A DNA stretch of 64,000 nt from an uncultured Sanguibacteroides sp. Lineage in GTDB: Bacteria > Bacteroidota > Bacteroidia > Bacteroidales > Marinifilaceae. The position numbers and the translations under genes were made by a program. The notes beneath the pieces were generated by a model. That model saw nothing but the letters and a program-made list of their open reading frames with translations, did not search any database and had not been told where the DNA came from. This document shows, one piece after another, positions 17,191-26,359 of this stretch. The stretch is from NCBI RefSeq assembly GCF_900543425.1, contig NZ_UQRQ01000002.1, positions 62,001-126,000 of the forward strand, read 5' to 3'. Each line of letters starts with the position of its first letter. The stretch's first letter is position 1.

Positions 17191-19680
17191 TTCATTTATA
17201 ATAATTTTATCATTCTCTTTATCGTAATCTACCTGAAGCTCGCTCCCTTCCGGGATCCCCTTTATAATGACTTCCGCCAATTCATCTTCCAAGTATTTTT
17301 GTATCGCTCGTTTCAACGGACGTGCTCCATATTGAGGATCAAAACCTTTTTCGGTAATAAAATCTTTCGCTTCATTCGAAATGGAAATCTTCAAACCGAG
17401 ATCACCTACCCGTTTAAACAAACCTTTCAATTCGATATCGATTATCTTATAGATATCTTCTTTCGACAAGGAATTAAACATGATAATATCATCAATACGA
17501 TTCAAAAATTCCGGCGAAAAGGCATTCTTCAATGCTTTCTGCACGACTCCCCTCGCGTAGTCGCTATCCCCGGTCCGATCCTGTGATCCGAAACCGATTC
17601 CGCGACCAAAATCCTTCAATTGACGACTACCGATATTAGAAGTCATAATCACAATTGTATTTTTAAAATCGACCTTACGTCCCAAACTATCGGTCAATTG
17701 TCCGTCATCCAATAATTGCAAAAGGATATTGAACACGTCGGGATGGGCTTTTTCAATCTCATCCAACAACACGACAGAATAAGGTTTACGACGTACCTTT
17801 TCCGTCAACTGTCCGCCTTCCTCGTACCCGACATAACCCGGGGGAGCTCCGACAAGACGAGATACGGCAAACTTCTCCATATACTCACTCATATCGATAC
17901 GAATCAGTGCGTCTTCGGAATCGAACAGATAACGGGCAAGTACTTTAGCCAATTGCGTTTTACCTACTCCGGTAGGCCCCAAAAAGATAAACGAACCGAT
18001 CGGACGATTCGGATCTTTCAATCCGGCCCGGTTCCGATGAATCGCTTTCACGATTTTTTCAATAGCCTCCCGTTGTCCTACGACACTCTCGCATAGCTCG
18101 TCATGCATCTGCAGTAATTTCATGCCTTCTGTCTTGGCTATCCGTTTCACAGGTACTCCCGTCATCATAGCCACGACCTCAGCGACATCCTCTTCCGTCA
18201 CCGTAATCCGGTTCTCATCCAATTCCTGCTGCCATTTATTTTTTTCATCCTCCAACAACTTCAACAGCTGTCGCTCCTTATCTCTAAAAGCAGCGGCAAC
18301 CTCGAAATTCTGCTGTTTTACCGCATCCTTTTTCTTCTCCTTTACCTCTTCTATGGAAGTCTCTAATTCTTCTATAATCGGCGGAACATTAATATTAGCA
18401 ATATGCACCCTCGATCCAGCCTCATCCATCGCATCTATCGCTTTATCCGGCAATGCCCGGTCGGATATGTAACGGGTCGTCAACTTCACACAAGCCTTTA
18501 TCGCCTCATCCGTGTAACGAACATTATGATGATCCTCGTAACGGGATTTTATGTTATTCAAAATCTCTACGGTTTCATCAAATGAAGTCGCTTCTACCAA
18601 TACTTTCTGGAAACGACGTTCCAAAGCTCCGTCTTTCTCTATATTCTGGCGATATTCATCCAGCGTCGTTGCCCCTATACATTGGATCTCTCCTCTGGCT
18701 AATGCCGGTTTCAACATATTGGCCGCATCCAAATTTCCTCCCGAACCTCCGGCCCCTACAATGGTATGAATTTCATCAATAAACAAAATAATATTTCTGT
18801 TCTTGGCTAATTCTGCCAATATAGCTTTCATCCGTTCTTCGAACTGTCCGCGGTATTTCGTACCGGCGACAATCGAAGCGATATCTAAAGCGATTACTCT
18901 TTTATCAAACAACACCCGGGAAACTTTCCGTTGTACGATCCGGATGGCCAAACCTTCTGCAATAGCCGATTTGCCGACCCCGGGATCTCCGATTAACACC
19001 GGGTTATTTTTCTTTCGACGACTCAGTATTTGAGCCAAACGCTCGATCTCCCGGTCACGTCCGACAATCGGATCCAACGTCCCCTCCTCTGCTGCCTTGG
19101 TAATATCGATACCGAAATTATCCAGAACGGGAGTATCCGATTTCACGGACGTCGAACCTCCCTGACGATAAGGATTATACATAGAAGAATCATCTTCGGA
19201 GTCTTCCGAATCATCTCCCTCTTCGTTATAGTCTGATTGCATACGCATTTTCTCTTTTAAGACAGCCTCTTTAAAAATGTCATAATCAATATTCATGCTT
19301 TTGAACAATTTTGTCACAAATCCCGCCTGATTCCTCAAAATGGCCAATACCACATGTTCGGATTCCAACTCTTCATCACCTAAATCCCATGCCTCTTCCA
19401 CAACCCGTTTCAATACACTATTAGCCGCAAGTGTAAAATCAATATCGGTTACATTTTCCGATTTATAACGTTTTCCACCGAGCCGTTGTTCTATCCTATC
19501 CTTCACCTCATAAAAATCCAATCCCAAGGATATTAATATATCAATTGCCCGACCGCTTCTCAACCTCAACAAACCCAGAAATAAGTGCTCCGGGTAAATC
19601 TTAGAGTTACCCAAACGTCTTGCTTCTTCTCCTGCAGAGGTCATTATCTGTTTTAATCGTCTTGTTTCTTCTCTTCCCAT
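17179..19680 (-). CDS. clpC: ATP-dependent Clp protease ATP-binding subunit ClpC
   Basis: An 833-residue class I AAA+ unfoldase. Order: two Clp_N repeats (about 1-145), AAA-1 with Walker A GDPGVGKSAIAEG and Walker B LFIDEIHT, a middle domain with a UVR-like helix (QQNFEVAAAFRDKERQL), AAA-2 with Walker A GPTGVGKTQLAK and Walker B VVLLDEIEKAH, and the D2-small domain. The UVR motif and moderate middle region point to ClpC rather than ClpB or ClpA. It feeds substrates to ClpP; an I/L/VGF-type ClpP loop is expected before AAA-2 small. A weak -7-like TATCTTTA lies at 19716-19723. Minus strand, upstream neighbour ligA, 77-base gap. Confidence 0.93.
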   Translation of the reverse strand: MGREETRRLKQIMTSAGEEARRLGNSKIYPEHLFLGLLRLRSGRAIDILISLGLDFYEVKDRIEQRLGGKRYKSENVTDIDFTLAANSVLKRVVEEAWDLGDEELESEHVVLAILRNQAGFVTKLFKSMNIDYDIFKEAVLKEKMRMQSDYNEEGDDSEDSEDDSSMYNPYRQGGSTSVKSDTPVLDNFGIDITKAAEEGTLDPIVGRDREIERLAQILSRRKKNNPVLIGDPGVGKSAIAEGLAIRIVQRKVSRVLFDKRVIALDIASIVAGTKYRGQFEERMKAILAELAKNRNIILFIDEIHTIVGAGGSGGNLDAANMLKPALARGEIQCIGATTLDEYRQNIEKDGALERRFQKVLVEATSFDETVEILNNIKSRYEDHHNVRYTDEAIKACVKLTTRYISDRALPDKAIDAMDEAGSRVHIANINVPPIIEELETSIEEVKEKKKDAVKQQNFEVAAAFRDKERQLLKLLEDEKNKWQQELDENRITVTEEDVAEVVAMMTGVPVKRIAKTEGMKLLQMHDELCESVVGQREAIEKIVKAIHRNRAGLKDPNRPIGSFIFLGPTGVGKTQLAKVLARYLFDSEDALIRIDMSEYMEKFAVSRLVGAPPGYVGYEEGGQLTEKVRRKPYSVVLLDEIEKAHPDVFNILLQLLDDGQLTDSLGRKVDFKNTIVIMTSNIGSRQLKDFGRGIGFGSQDRTGDSDYARGVVQKALKNAFSPEFLNRIDDIIMFNSLSKEDIYKIIDIELKGLFKRVGDLGLKISISNEAKDFITEKGFDPQYGARPLKRAIQKYLEDELAEVIIKGIPEGSELQVDYDKENDKIIINEKEA

Positions 19681-19757
19681 AATTCTTGTCGTTTCCCGAC
19701 TTTTATTAATTAACGTAAAGATAATACTTTTATACCAGAAATATCATGTATCTCTCA

Positions 19758-22280
19758 TTATTCACTTTTTATTATCTTATTAAACTCTTCTTCAGACAAA
19801 ATAGTTACATTTAATTTCTCTGCTTTTTTTAATTTGCTTCCGGCACTCTCTCCGGCCAAGAGATAAGTTGTCTTCGAAGACACTGAATCACTTACCTTTC
19901 CACCCGCTTTTAAGATCAAAGTCTTAAAATGCTCTCTGGGTAAAGAAAGAGTACCCGTGATCACAAAAGTCATTCCGGCAAGGATATCACTCTCCCCCTC
20001 TTCTCCACGGATCTCTCCCCGTATACCCCGTTGAAGGAAACGGGCCATCATCGCCCTGTTTTCCGGTTTTTCAAAATAACGTTGTACGCTCCGGGCCATC
20101 TGTTCTCCGATATCCTCGACTTCTATCAACTGCTCGTAAGAAGCATCCATGATCGCCTGCAACGATTTAAAATGACGAGCCAGATTCCGGGAAGCACTTT
20201 CTCCTATATAACGAATTCCCAAAGCATTAATAAAATCAGGCAAATCCGCTTCTTTTGATTTCTCAATCCCGGTAATCAAATTATCTACCGACTTCTCCTG
20301 CAAACGATAGACCCTTAAGGTATTCAACTTACGGACAAATTTCTCTTTTCCTTGCAGGAACAGGTGTATCCGCAAGGCCTCCTCTTCACTTATCCCCTCT
20401 ACTGCCGCAATTTCTCGCTCAGAGGCTGTCGCCAATCGATAGAGATAATCAAATTCAACCGCCAACCACTCTGCCTTATGACGATCTATTCCCGGAATAT
20501 CCAAGGCGTAAATCACCTGATTCAAAGGAATCATATCCACCTCCCCCGCTTCTTTCAATCGCTCTAACACCTCGTTAAAAGGCATACGAAAATAATCCAC
20601 TATTTTATTCACGCTCTTTCTCCGATCTCCAGTAAACTGTAATTTATCAATCGCCAGTAATTCTTCCCCGGAAGCTTCGCTATACGCCTTTAAACTACCG
20701 AAATGTTCCGCCAACACCTCCGCATTTTTTACCGATATGTTTTTTATTCCTATTTCAAAAGCATAAATAACCTTGGATAAAGGAATACTATTCATCACAT
20801 AACTTTCAGGATAAATGATTTTTTCCATTCCGATCAACTCTTGCCGATGGGCTGGCAACTCATAGATGTCCGAAACGTCCCGGATCCACCCTTTACTCAA
20901 TAATAGTTCGATAGTCTCTCCCCCCATCCCCTCTATATCCATTGCTTTACGACTCACAAAATGTTCGATTTTTCCCGCTATTTGAGGAGGACAATGATCT
21001 TCATTCGGACAATAATGATTGGCCTCCCCCTCGTGCCTTATCAACTCCGTACCGCATTCCGGACAATGAGTAATAAATTGAACGACAGGAGCGTTTTCCT
21101 CTCGTTTGGCCTTATCGACACCGACAATTTTAGGTATAATCTCTCCCCCTTTTTCCACGTAAACCCAATCGTGAAGATGTAAATCCAATTCCCGTATAAT
21201 ATCTTCATTATGTAAAGAAGCCCTTTTTACGGTTGTTCCGGCAATATGCACCGGAGCCAAATTAGCTACCGGCGTAATGGAACCGGTACGCCCCACCTGG
21301 TATACCACATCTATTAACCGGGTTTCCACCCGTTCCGCCTTGTATTTAAAGGCAATAGCCCAACGGGGAGACTTTGCCGTATATCCCAGTTGCAATTGCT
21401 GACGAATGCTATTCACTTTTATCACGATTCCGTCTATAGGTACCGGTAAGGTTTTACGTCCCTCGTCCCATCTTCTGATAAAACTTAAAATCTCGTCTAC
21501 ATTCCGACAAATCTCTATATTCGTGGGAATTTTAAATCCCCATTCTCTGGCCTTCTGTAAATTACCGTAATGAGTCGGAGCAGGAGTATCATCCCCGGGT
21601 ATATAATACAAATAACAATCCAATTGACGTTTAGCCACGATAGAAGAATTCTGTAGTTTCAAGGTTCCGGCAGCTGCATTTCGCGGATTGGCAAACAAGG
21701 CTTCTCCCGCTTCTGTCCGCTCCTCGTTCAAACGGTTGAAAACAGTAAACGGCATCAATATTTCTCCCCGTATCTCAAACTCCTTCGGGTAATCATCTCC
21801 CTGTAATCGCAAGGGGATCGTACGAATTGTCCGCACATTCGCCGTAACATCATCTCCCTTCTCTCCATCCCCGCGCGTAACGGCAACTTTCAAATTCCCG
21901 TCCTCGTATCGTAAACTAATGGATGTTCCATCGTATTTCAACTCACACACGTACTCTACCTCCTCATTTCCAAGTCCCTTACGAACCCTCTCGTCAAAAT
22001 CCCGTATTTCCTGTTCGCTATAGGTATTGGCCAAAGACATCATACCGTACTTATGGGGTACTTGAACAAACTCATTCGTGGAATCGTTGCCCACGCGCTG
22101 AGTCGGAGAATTCGGATCGTACCATTCCGGATGCTTGGCTTCCAAAGCCTCCAACTCGTGCATATATTCATCGAATTCCATGTCAGAAATCTGAGGAGCA
22201 TTTTTTACATAATAGAGATAATTATAATACTCCAATAATTTCCTTAGCTCTGCTATTCTTTCTTTTTCTACATTCTCCAT
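19758..22280 (-). CDS. ligA: NAD+-dependent DNA ligase LigA with expanded HhH region
   Basis: An 840-residue ligase, about 170 longer than the usual 670. The adenylation domain carries Lys115 in ELKYDGTS (KxDG), the OB fold follows, and the zinc finger uses Cys406, 409, 424 and 430. A BRCT domain covers about 765-838. The extra length lies in the helix-hairpin-helix part: after DIYELP (about 471) come three related units with the frame hydrophobic-A-L/F-x-I: residues about 499-564 (KVIYAFEIGIKNISVKNAEV), 585-643 (QVIYALDIPGIDRHKAEW) and 680-735 (DFINALGIRYIGESASRNL). Only the last matches the standard position closely. All catalytic elements look intact, so it should be active and is the only ligase seen here. 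Confidence 0.93.
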   Translation of the reverse strand: MENVEKERIAELRKLLEYYNYLYYVKNAPQISDMEFDEYMHELEALEAKHPEWYDPNSPTQRVGNDSTNEFVQVPHKYGMMSLANTYSEQEIRDFDERVRKGLGNEEVEYVCELKYDGTSISLRYEDGNLKVAVTRGDGEKGDDVTANVRTIRTIPLRLQGDDYPKEFEIRGEILMPFTVFNRLNEERTEAGEALFANPRNAAAGTLKLQNSSIVAKRQLDCYLYYIPGDDTPAPTHYGNLQKAREWGFKIPTNIEICRNVDEILSFIRRWDEGRKTLPVPIDGIVIKVNSIRQQLQLGYTAKSPRWAIAFKYKAERVETRLIDVVYQVGRTGSITPVANLAPVHIAGTTVKRASLHNEDIIRELDLHLHDWVYVEKGGEIIPKIVGVDKAKREENAPVVQFITHCPECGTELIRHEGEANHYCPNEDHCPPQIAGKIEHFVSRKAMDIEGMGGETIELLLSKGWIRDVSDIYELPAHRQELIGMEKIIYPESYVMNSIPLSKVIYAFEIGIKNISVKNAEVLAEHFGSLKAYSEASGEELLAIDKLQFTGDRRKSVNKIVDYFRMPFNEVLERLKEAGEVDMIPLNQVIYALDIPGIDRHKAEWLAVEFDYLYRLATASEREIAAVEGISEEEALRIHLFLQGKEKFVRKLNTLRVYRLQEKSVDNLITGIEKSKEADLPDFINALGIRYIGESASRNLARHFKSLQAIMDASYEQLIEVEDIGEQMARSVQRYFEKPENRAMMARFLQRGIRGEIRGEEGESDILAGMTFVITGTLSLPREHFKTLILKAGGKVSDSVSSKTTYLLAGESAGSKLKKAEKLNVTILSEEEFNKIIKSE

Positions 22281-22487
22281 ATATTCCTCTGTTACAATTC
22301 ATTTAGGAAACAACCAACCCTGATTCCAATTTTATCCGTTTATCTTCTCCCCGTGTCCCAAACCCTACAAACCCATTGTACGTAAGTTCGTTCACAAAGA
22401 TAATTTATCTGGATGTAGAAAATATTAAAATAAAAATATATTTTAGCGCATCTGTATCATTTTACAAACCGGTTGAAATTTACAAAC

Positions 22488-25487
22488 ATGAGATGTCACC
22501 CTGCTTCGAAGCCATTATTTATCTGTATATTAGCATTTTTACTTTCCACTTTCACGTTATCGACGGTAAAGGCTCAATTTGTCGACTTAGGACAAGATCC
22601 GTGTTTCACCCGCTGGCGTCAAATTAAAACCGATGAATTTCAAATTATATACCCCGATTTCTTTGAAGAACAAGCTCAATATCTGGCTAATATATATGCC
22701 AAACTATATGCACACAGTAACTCATTAGGCGTAAAAGCCAAAAAAATATCCATGATCGTACGGGCCAACGGAGGAATATCAAACGGAAATGCCGGATGGG
22801 CTCCTAAAAAGAGTGAACTATACACGACTCCCCCTCAAAGCTCCGACGACAACTGGTTGGAACATCTTTGCGTACATGAATTTCGTCACGTCGTACAATA
22901 CGATAAGGTAAATCAAGGATTCAGCAAAGCGCTTTATTATATTTTCGGGGAACAAATTACAATGGCCATTATCGGAATTTACATCCCGATGTGGTACCTC
23001 GAAGGAGATGCTACTGATTTTGAAACCTCTATCGGGACAAACGGCAGAGGACGATCTCCGGAATTTTTAAATGAAATGAAAGCCCAGATTGTAGAAAAGG
23101 GACTTTACACTTACTATAAAGCCGTATTGGGTTCATTGCAGGATTTCGTTCCGGATCGTTATACGATGGGGTATTTTATGGTCGGGAACAGCCGGGTTCA
23201 TTACGGAAACAGCATCTGGCAAGATGCTCTCACGAGAGTCGGGAAACGTCCGTATGGAATTACTCCGTTTGCCAAGAGTTTGAAAATAACCTTAAAACAG
23301 AAGAGGGACTCTCTATGGGATATTCCTCGTTTCCGCTCTTTCTTCGTCAATCCGGACAGTGTGAAACAGGCAAATACTTATTGCGATGCCAAACGTACCC
23401 TTTACCGGGATAACTTTAGCGAACTACAACAAATATGGAAACGGGAAGCCGATAGTATACAGAATCACTTCGATACGCTTGATACCCGGAATCCGGTTTA
23501 TGCCAATTACCACTACCCGACTCCCACGGAACAAGGCGAAATCATCGCCTACAAACAAGGCTTGGGACAAGCAGGAGCTTTTGTTGAACTAAAGTCTGGA
23601 GAAGAATCGATTCTCGTACGCCCGGGAGTATTGTACGATTATAAATTTGCCTACAATCAACATCAACTGGTATGGTCGGAATATAAACCGAATCTTCGCT
23701 GGCAGCACGGAGGAAGAATGGTTTTAGCCAGCTTCGACATGCAAAAACGGAAATACACGCGACACCCGGCGACTTTCAACCGGTTTGCCCCTTTTGCCGT
23801 CGGTAAAAACTGGGGATTCGTGGAAGTCAATAAAGAAAATCAGTCTTCGATTGTCATCACGGATCATACATTTAAAAAAGAGATATTCCGTTTAAAAGGA
23901 AAAGAACAGGAACTTTTCGTTCACCCTTCCTTCGACGGCAAGGAAAGCATTTTAACGGTGGTCGTTTCACCTTCCGGAAAAAGATTAGAACGGATCAATC
24001 TGAAGGATGGAAAAAGAGAACCCGTTACACCGGAAACAACTTACGAATTAGACAATCCGATCGACCTCGAAGGAGAGACTATTTACCGGGCGGCATTCAA
24101 CGGCAATAACTCCTTCTACCGGCAAAAAGACTCTTTATACTTCGGGGAAAACATCTTAAACGGTCGTTTTGGAATCCGTTATCCTTCTCTCTCTCCACAA
24201 AAAGACACGCTTTACTTTTCGTTCTATACGGCAGACGGCTATAAACCGGGGAAAATAGCACTACAACAGCTAAAGGGAACGGCCATCCAATCCAAAAGTT
24301 TTCCATTAGCTCAGGAATTAACCCGCCTGGAAAACTGGAAATATAAATTCACACGGGATTCCGTTTACAGAAGCAAGAAATACAACAAAGCCCTTCACCT
24401 GTTCAATTTTCATAGCTGGGGTCCGATTTTTCCGGATAAAGATGAAATGGATATCGACTTCGGCATCGCTGTCAGTTCTCAAAATAAATTAAGTACACTA
24501 TTTCTTACGGCAGGCTATGTACGAGGACGAGACTATCCCCACGGTAACTGGCAGATCAAAGCTACCTATAAAGGATTCTGGCCCGTTTTCCAGATTGAAT
24601 TCAAAAGCGGAAGACAAGACGATTATATGACGAACATAGATTACCATGCCACGAACCTGATCACCCGTAAACCAGACACCGTTCTCATATACAATACCAA
24701 TCGATACACCCAACTAAATACGGTCGTACAATTTCCATTTACATTGAATGTCAAAAACTATCTCAGAACTTTAACTCCTTATGTTAAATACGAATTAAAA
24801 ACCCTGCATCAGAACAGAATAAAAGAATTCGGCTCCGTATACGACTTCAAAAAAAATCTCTGGCAAATTGCCAATCCTAACGACTATCAATTTAAGAATC
24901 CAGATAGAACACTGCAAATCATGCAATACGGTATTATATTTTACAACCAAACCCGTATGAGCGAACGCGATGTAAACCCTCGTTGGGGACAACGGTTAGA
25001 GGCCGGTTTCGCTCATACTCCTTTTGAAAACCTGAATTACGGAAATACCTGGTGGGGGGAAGGCAGATTTTACCTGCCGGGATTTGCCCTGCATCATTCA
25101 TTTTACGCTTACTTAGCGCATCAGGAAAAATCAAACATAAATAATTATTTCAGTAATGAAATCCTCTCTCCGAGAGGTATGACACTCAGAGGCTACCGGT
25201 TGTCCACCCTTCATTCCGGTTACAAAATGCCCATTTGTTATCCGGACGCACACGTAGGTCCCGTTTTATACATGAAACGCCTGACTACAGGGGTATTCTT
25301 CGATGCAGGAAAAGAAAAAAACAGACTACGTTCAAAATTTTTCTATTCCTATGGAATCGAAGCAACCGTGGATACCCATTTTTTCCGCCTGCCATTCCCG
25401 GTTAATCTGGGTTTCAGGACAGGTTACGAGACTAAAAAACAATCCATGTTTTTCGACGTTCTGTTTTCCGTGGCATTGACCATCTGA
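22488..25487 (+). CDS. Large secreted HExxH protein with propeller and outer-membrane barrel-like C-terminus
   Basis: About 999 residues from ATG 22488; the longer frame begins at a TTG (22473). A signal peptide ends near TVKAQF. Residues about 30-330 hold a zinc-type site HEFRH (130-134) within LCVHEFRHVVQYDK. The middle (about 380-640) has repeats with the look of WD40/TolB-like PD40 blades (SPSGKRLERINL, SLSPQKDTLYFSFYTADG). The C-terminal third is beta-rich with aromatic girdles and ends in an alternating strand (FFDVLFSVALTI), as in outer-membrane barrels. I infer an outer-membrane-anchored peptidase-like protein; activity is unproven. It stands alone between divergent ligA and the hydrogenase region. 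Confidence 0.7.
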   Translation: MRCHPASKPLFICILAFLLSTFTLSTVKAQFVDLGQDPCFTRWRQIKTDEFQIIYPDFFEEQAQYLANIYAKLYAHSNSLGVKAKKISMIVRANGGISNGNAGWAPKKSELYTTPPQSSDDNWLEHLCVHEFRHVVQYDKVNQGFSKALYYIFGEQITMAIIGIYIPMWYLEGDATDFETSIGTNGRGRSPEFLNEMKAQIVEKGLYTYYKAVLGSLQDFVPDRYTMGYFMVGNSRVHYGNSIWQDALTRVGKRPYGITPFAKSLKITLKQKRDSLWDIPRFRSFFVNPDSVKQANTYCDAKRTLYRDNFSELQQIWKREADSIQNHFDTLDTRNPVYANYHYPTPTEQGEIIAYKQGLGQAGAFVELKSGEESILVRPGVLYDYKFAYNQHQLVWSEYKPNLRWQHGGRMVLASFDMQKRKYTRHPATFNRFAPFAVGKNWGFVEVNKENQSSIVITDHTFKKEIFRLKGKEQELFVHPSFDGKESILTVVVSPSGKRLERINLKDGKREPVTPETTYELDNPIDLEGETIYRAAFNGNNSFYRQKDSLYFGENILNGRFGIRYPSLSPQKDTLYFSFYTADGYKPGKIALQQLKGTAIQSKSFPLAQELTRLENWKYKFTRDSVYRSKKYNKALHLFNFHSWGPIFPDKDEMDIDFGIAVSSQNKLSTLFLTAGYVRGRDYPHGNWQIKATYKGFWPVFQIEFKSGRQDDYMTNIDYHATNLITRKPDTVLIYNTNRYTQLNTVVQFPFTLNVKNYLRTLTPYVKYELKTLHQNRIKEFGSVYDFKKNLWQIANPNDYQFKNPDRTLQIMQYGIIFYNQTRMSERDVNPRWGQRLEAGFAHTPFENLNYGNTWWGEGRFYLPGFALHHSFYAYLAHQEKSNINNYFSNEILSPRGMTLRGYRLSTLHSGYKMPICYPDAHVGPVLYMKRLTTGVFFDAGKEKNRLRSKFFYSYGIEATVDTHFFRLPFPVNLGFRTGYETKKQSMFFDVLFSVALTI

Positions 25488-25567
25488 ATAATTTTCCCCA
25501 AGCTCTGATTCGGATTCTTGTTTTTCTGAAATATTCTCATTATTTTAGGAACGTGTAAAAAAAGCCC

Positions 25568-25912
25568 ATGACCCTACAAGAGATTGTTATTTTATTGCAA
25601 GCCGAGGTGATATATGAAAATCATCACCTCGATAAAATGATTAAGCACGCCTTTGCTGCTGATCTCATGAGTGACGTACTACGTCTGGATACCAGTGAAA
25701 TGATCCTGATTACGGGATTAGCTAATCTTCAGGTCTTACGGACGGCAGAAATGTCAGATATCTGTTTTATCCTTTTTGTTCGGGGTAAGCAGGTTACTCC
25801 CGAAATGGTCGAATTAGCCAGAGAGAGTAACATCGCTTTACTCCAATGCAAACAGAGTATGTTTAAAGTATGCGGTGAATTATATGCTGCCGGTTTAGAA
25901 CCTATTTATTAA
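25568..25912 (+). CDS. DRTGG-domain protein (first copy)
   Basis: A 114-residue single DRTGG-like domain, the fold found beside CBS domains and in HPr-kinase-like and phosphotransacetylase N-terminal regions. It has the typical MTLQEIVILLQAEVIYEN start, then AADLMSDVLRLD and ITGLANLQVLRTAEMSD, and ends with a strand-helix-strand. DRTGG genes are recurrent neighbours of group-B-like [FeFe]-hydrogenases in anaerobes; the role is unknown, with ligand sensing a reasonable inference. It is the first gene of a tightly packed block (9 bases to the next) and similar to the second copy at 27722. Confidence 0.8.
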   Translation: MTLQEIVILLQAEVIYENHHLDKMIKHAFAADLMSDVLRLDTSEMILITGLANLQVLRTAEMSDICFILFVRGKQVTPEMVELARESNIALLQCKQSMFKVCGELYAAGLEPIY

Positions 25913-25921
25913 TCCGAAAAA

Positions 25922-26338
25922 ATGGAGTTTAATTACAATATCGAAGGGGGAAATTTTTCCAAAGCAGGGCAAGCCTCTAGTGAAGTAAAAAAGATTCTCA
26001 AGCAACTAAACATCGATGCAATGCTGATCAAACGCATTGTCGTCGCACTATACGAAGCGGAAGTGAATGTCGTGGCTCATGCCTACGAGGGTATGATGAA
26101 AGTAGCCGTTAATCCTGAATATATCGAGGTAATCATTAGCGACAAAGGGCCGGGTATTCCCGATATTTCCCTGGCCATGCAAGAAGGCTATTCGACCGCT
26201 TCCCCGAAAGTACGGGAGATGGGATTCGGGGCAGGAATGGGATTACCCAATATGAAAAAGAACTGCGATAAACTGGAGATCGAATCCAAAGTAAACGAAG
26301 GAACAAAAGTAACGATGACCACGTATTTTTCAAACTAA
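25922..26338 (+). CDS. RsbW-like ATP-binding (HATPase) regulatory protein
   Basis: A 138-residue GHKL ATPase domain alone. The N box is ALYEAEVNVVAHAYEG, the G1 box SDKGPGIPDI and the G2 box GFGAGMGLPNMK. This is the anti-sigma-factor/serine-kinase branch (RsbW/SpoIIAB-like) rather than a full histidine kinase: there is no HisKA or sensor domain. No partner anti-anti-sigma factor is adjacent. Position in the hydrogenase block suggests a regulatory role linked to redox state or the DRTGG proteins, which is inference. Confidence 0.85.
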   Translation: MEFNYNIEGGNFSKAGQASSEVKKILKQLNIDAMLIKRIVVALYEAEVNVVAHAYEGMMKVAVNPEYIEVIISDKGPGIPDISLAMQEGYSTASPKVREMGFGAGMGLPNMKKNCDKLEIESKVNEGTKVTMTTYFSN

Positions 26339-26359
26339 AACGGAACATTCGAAGTAAAT

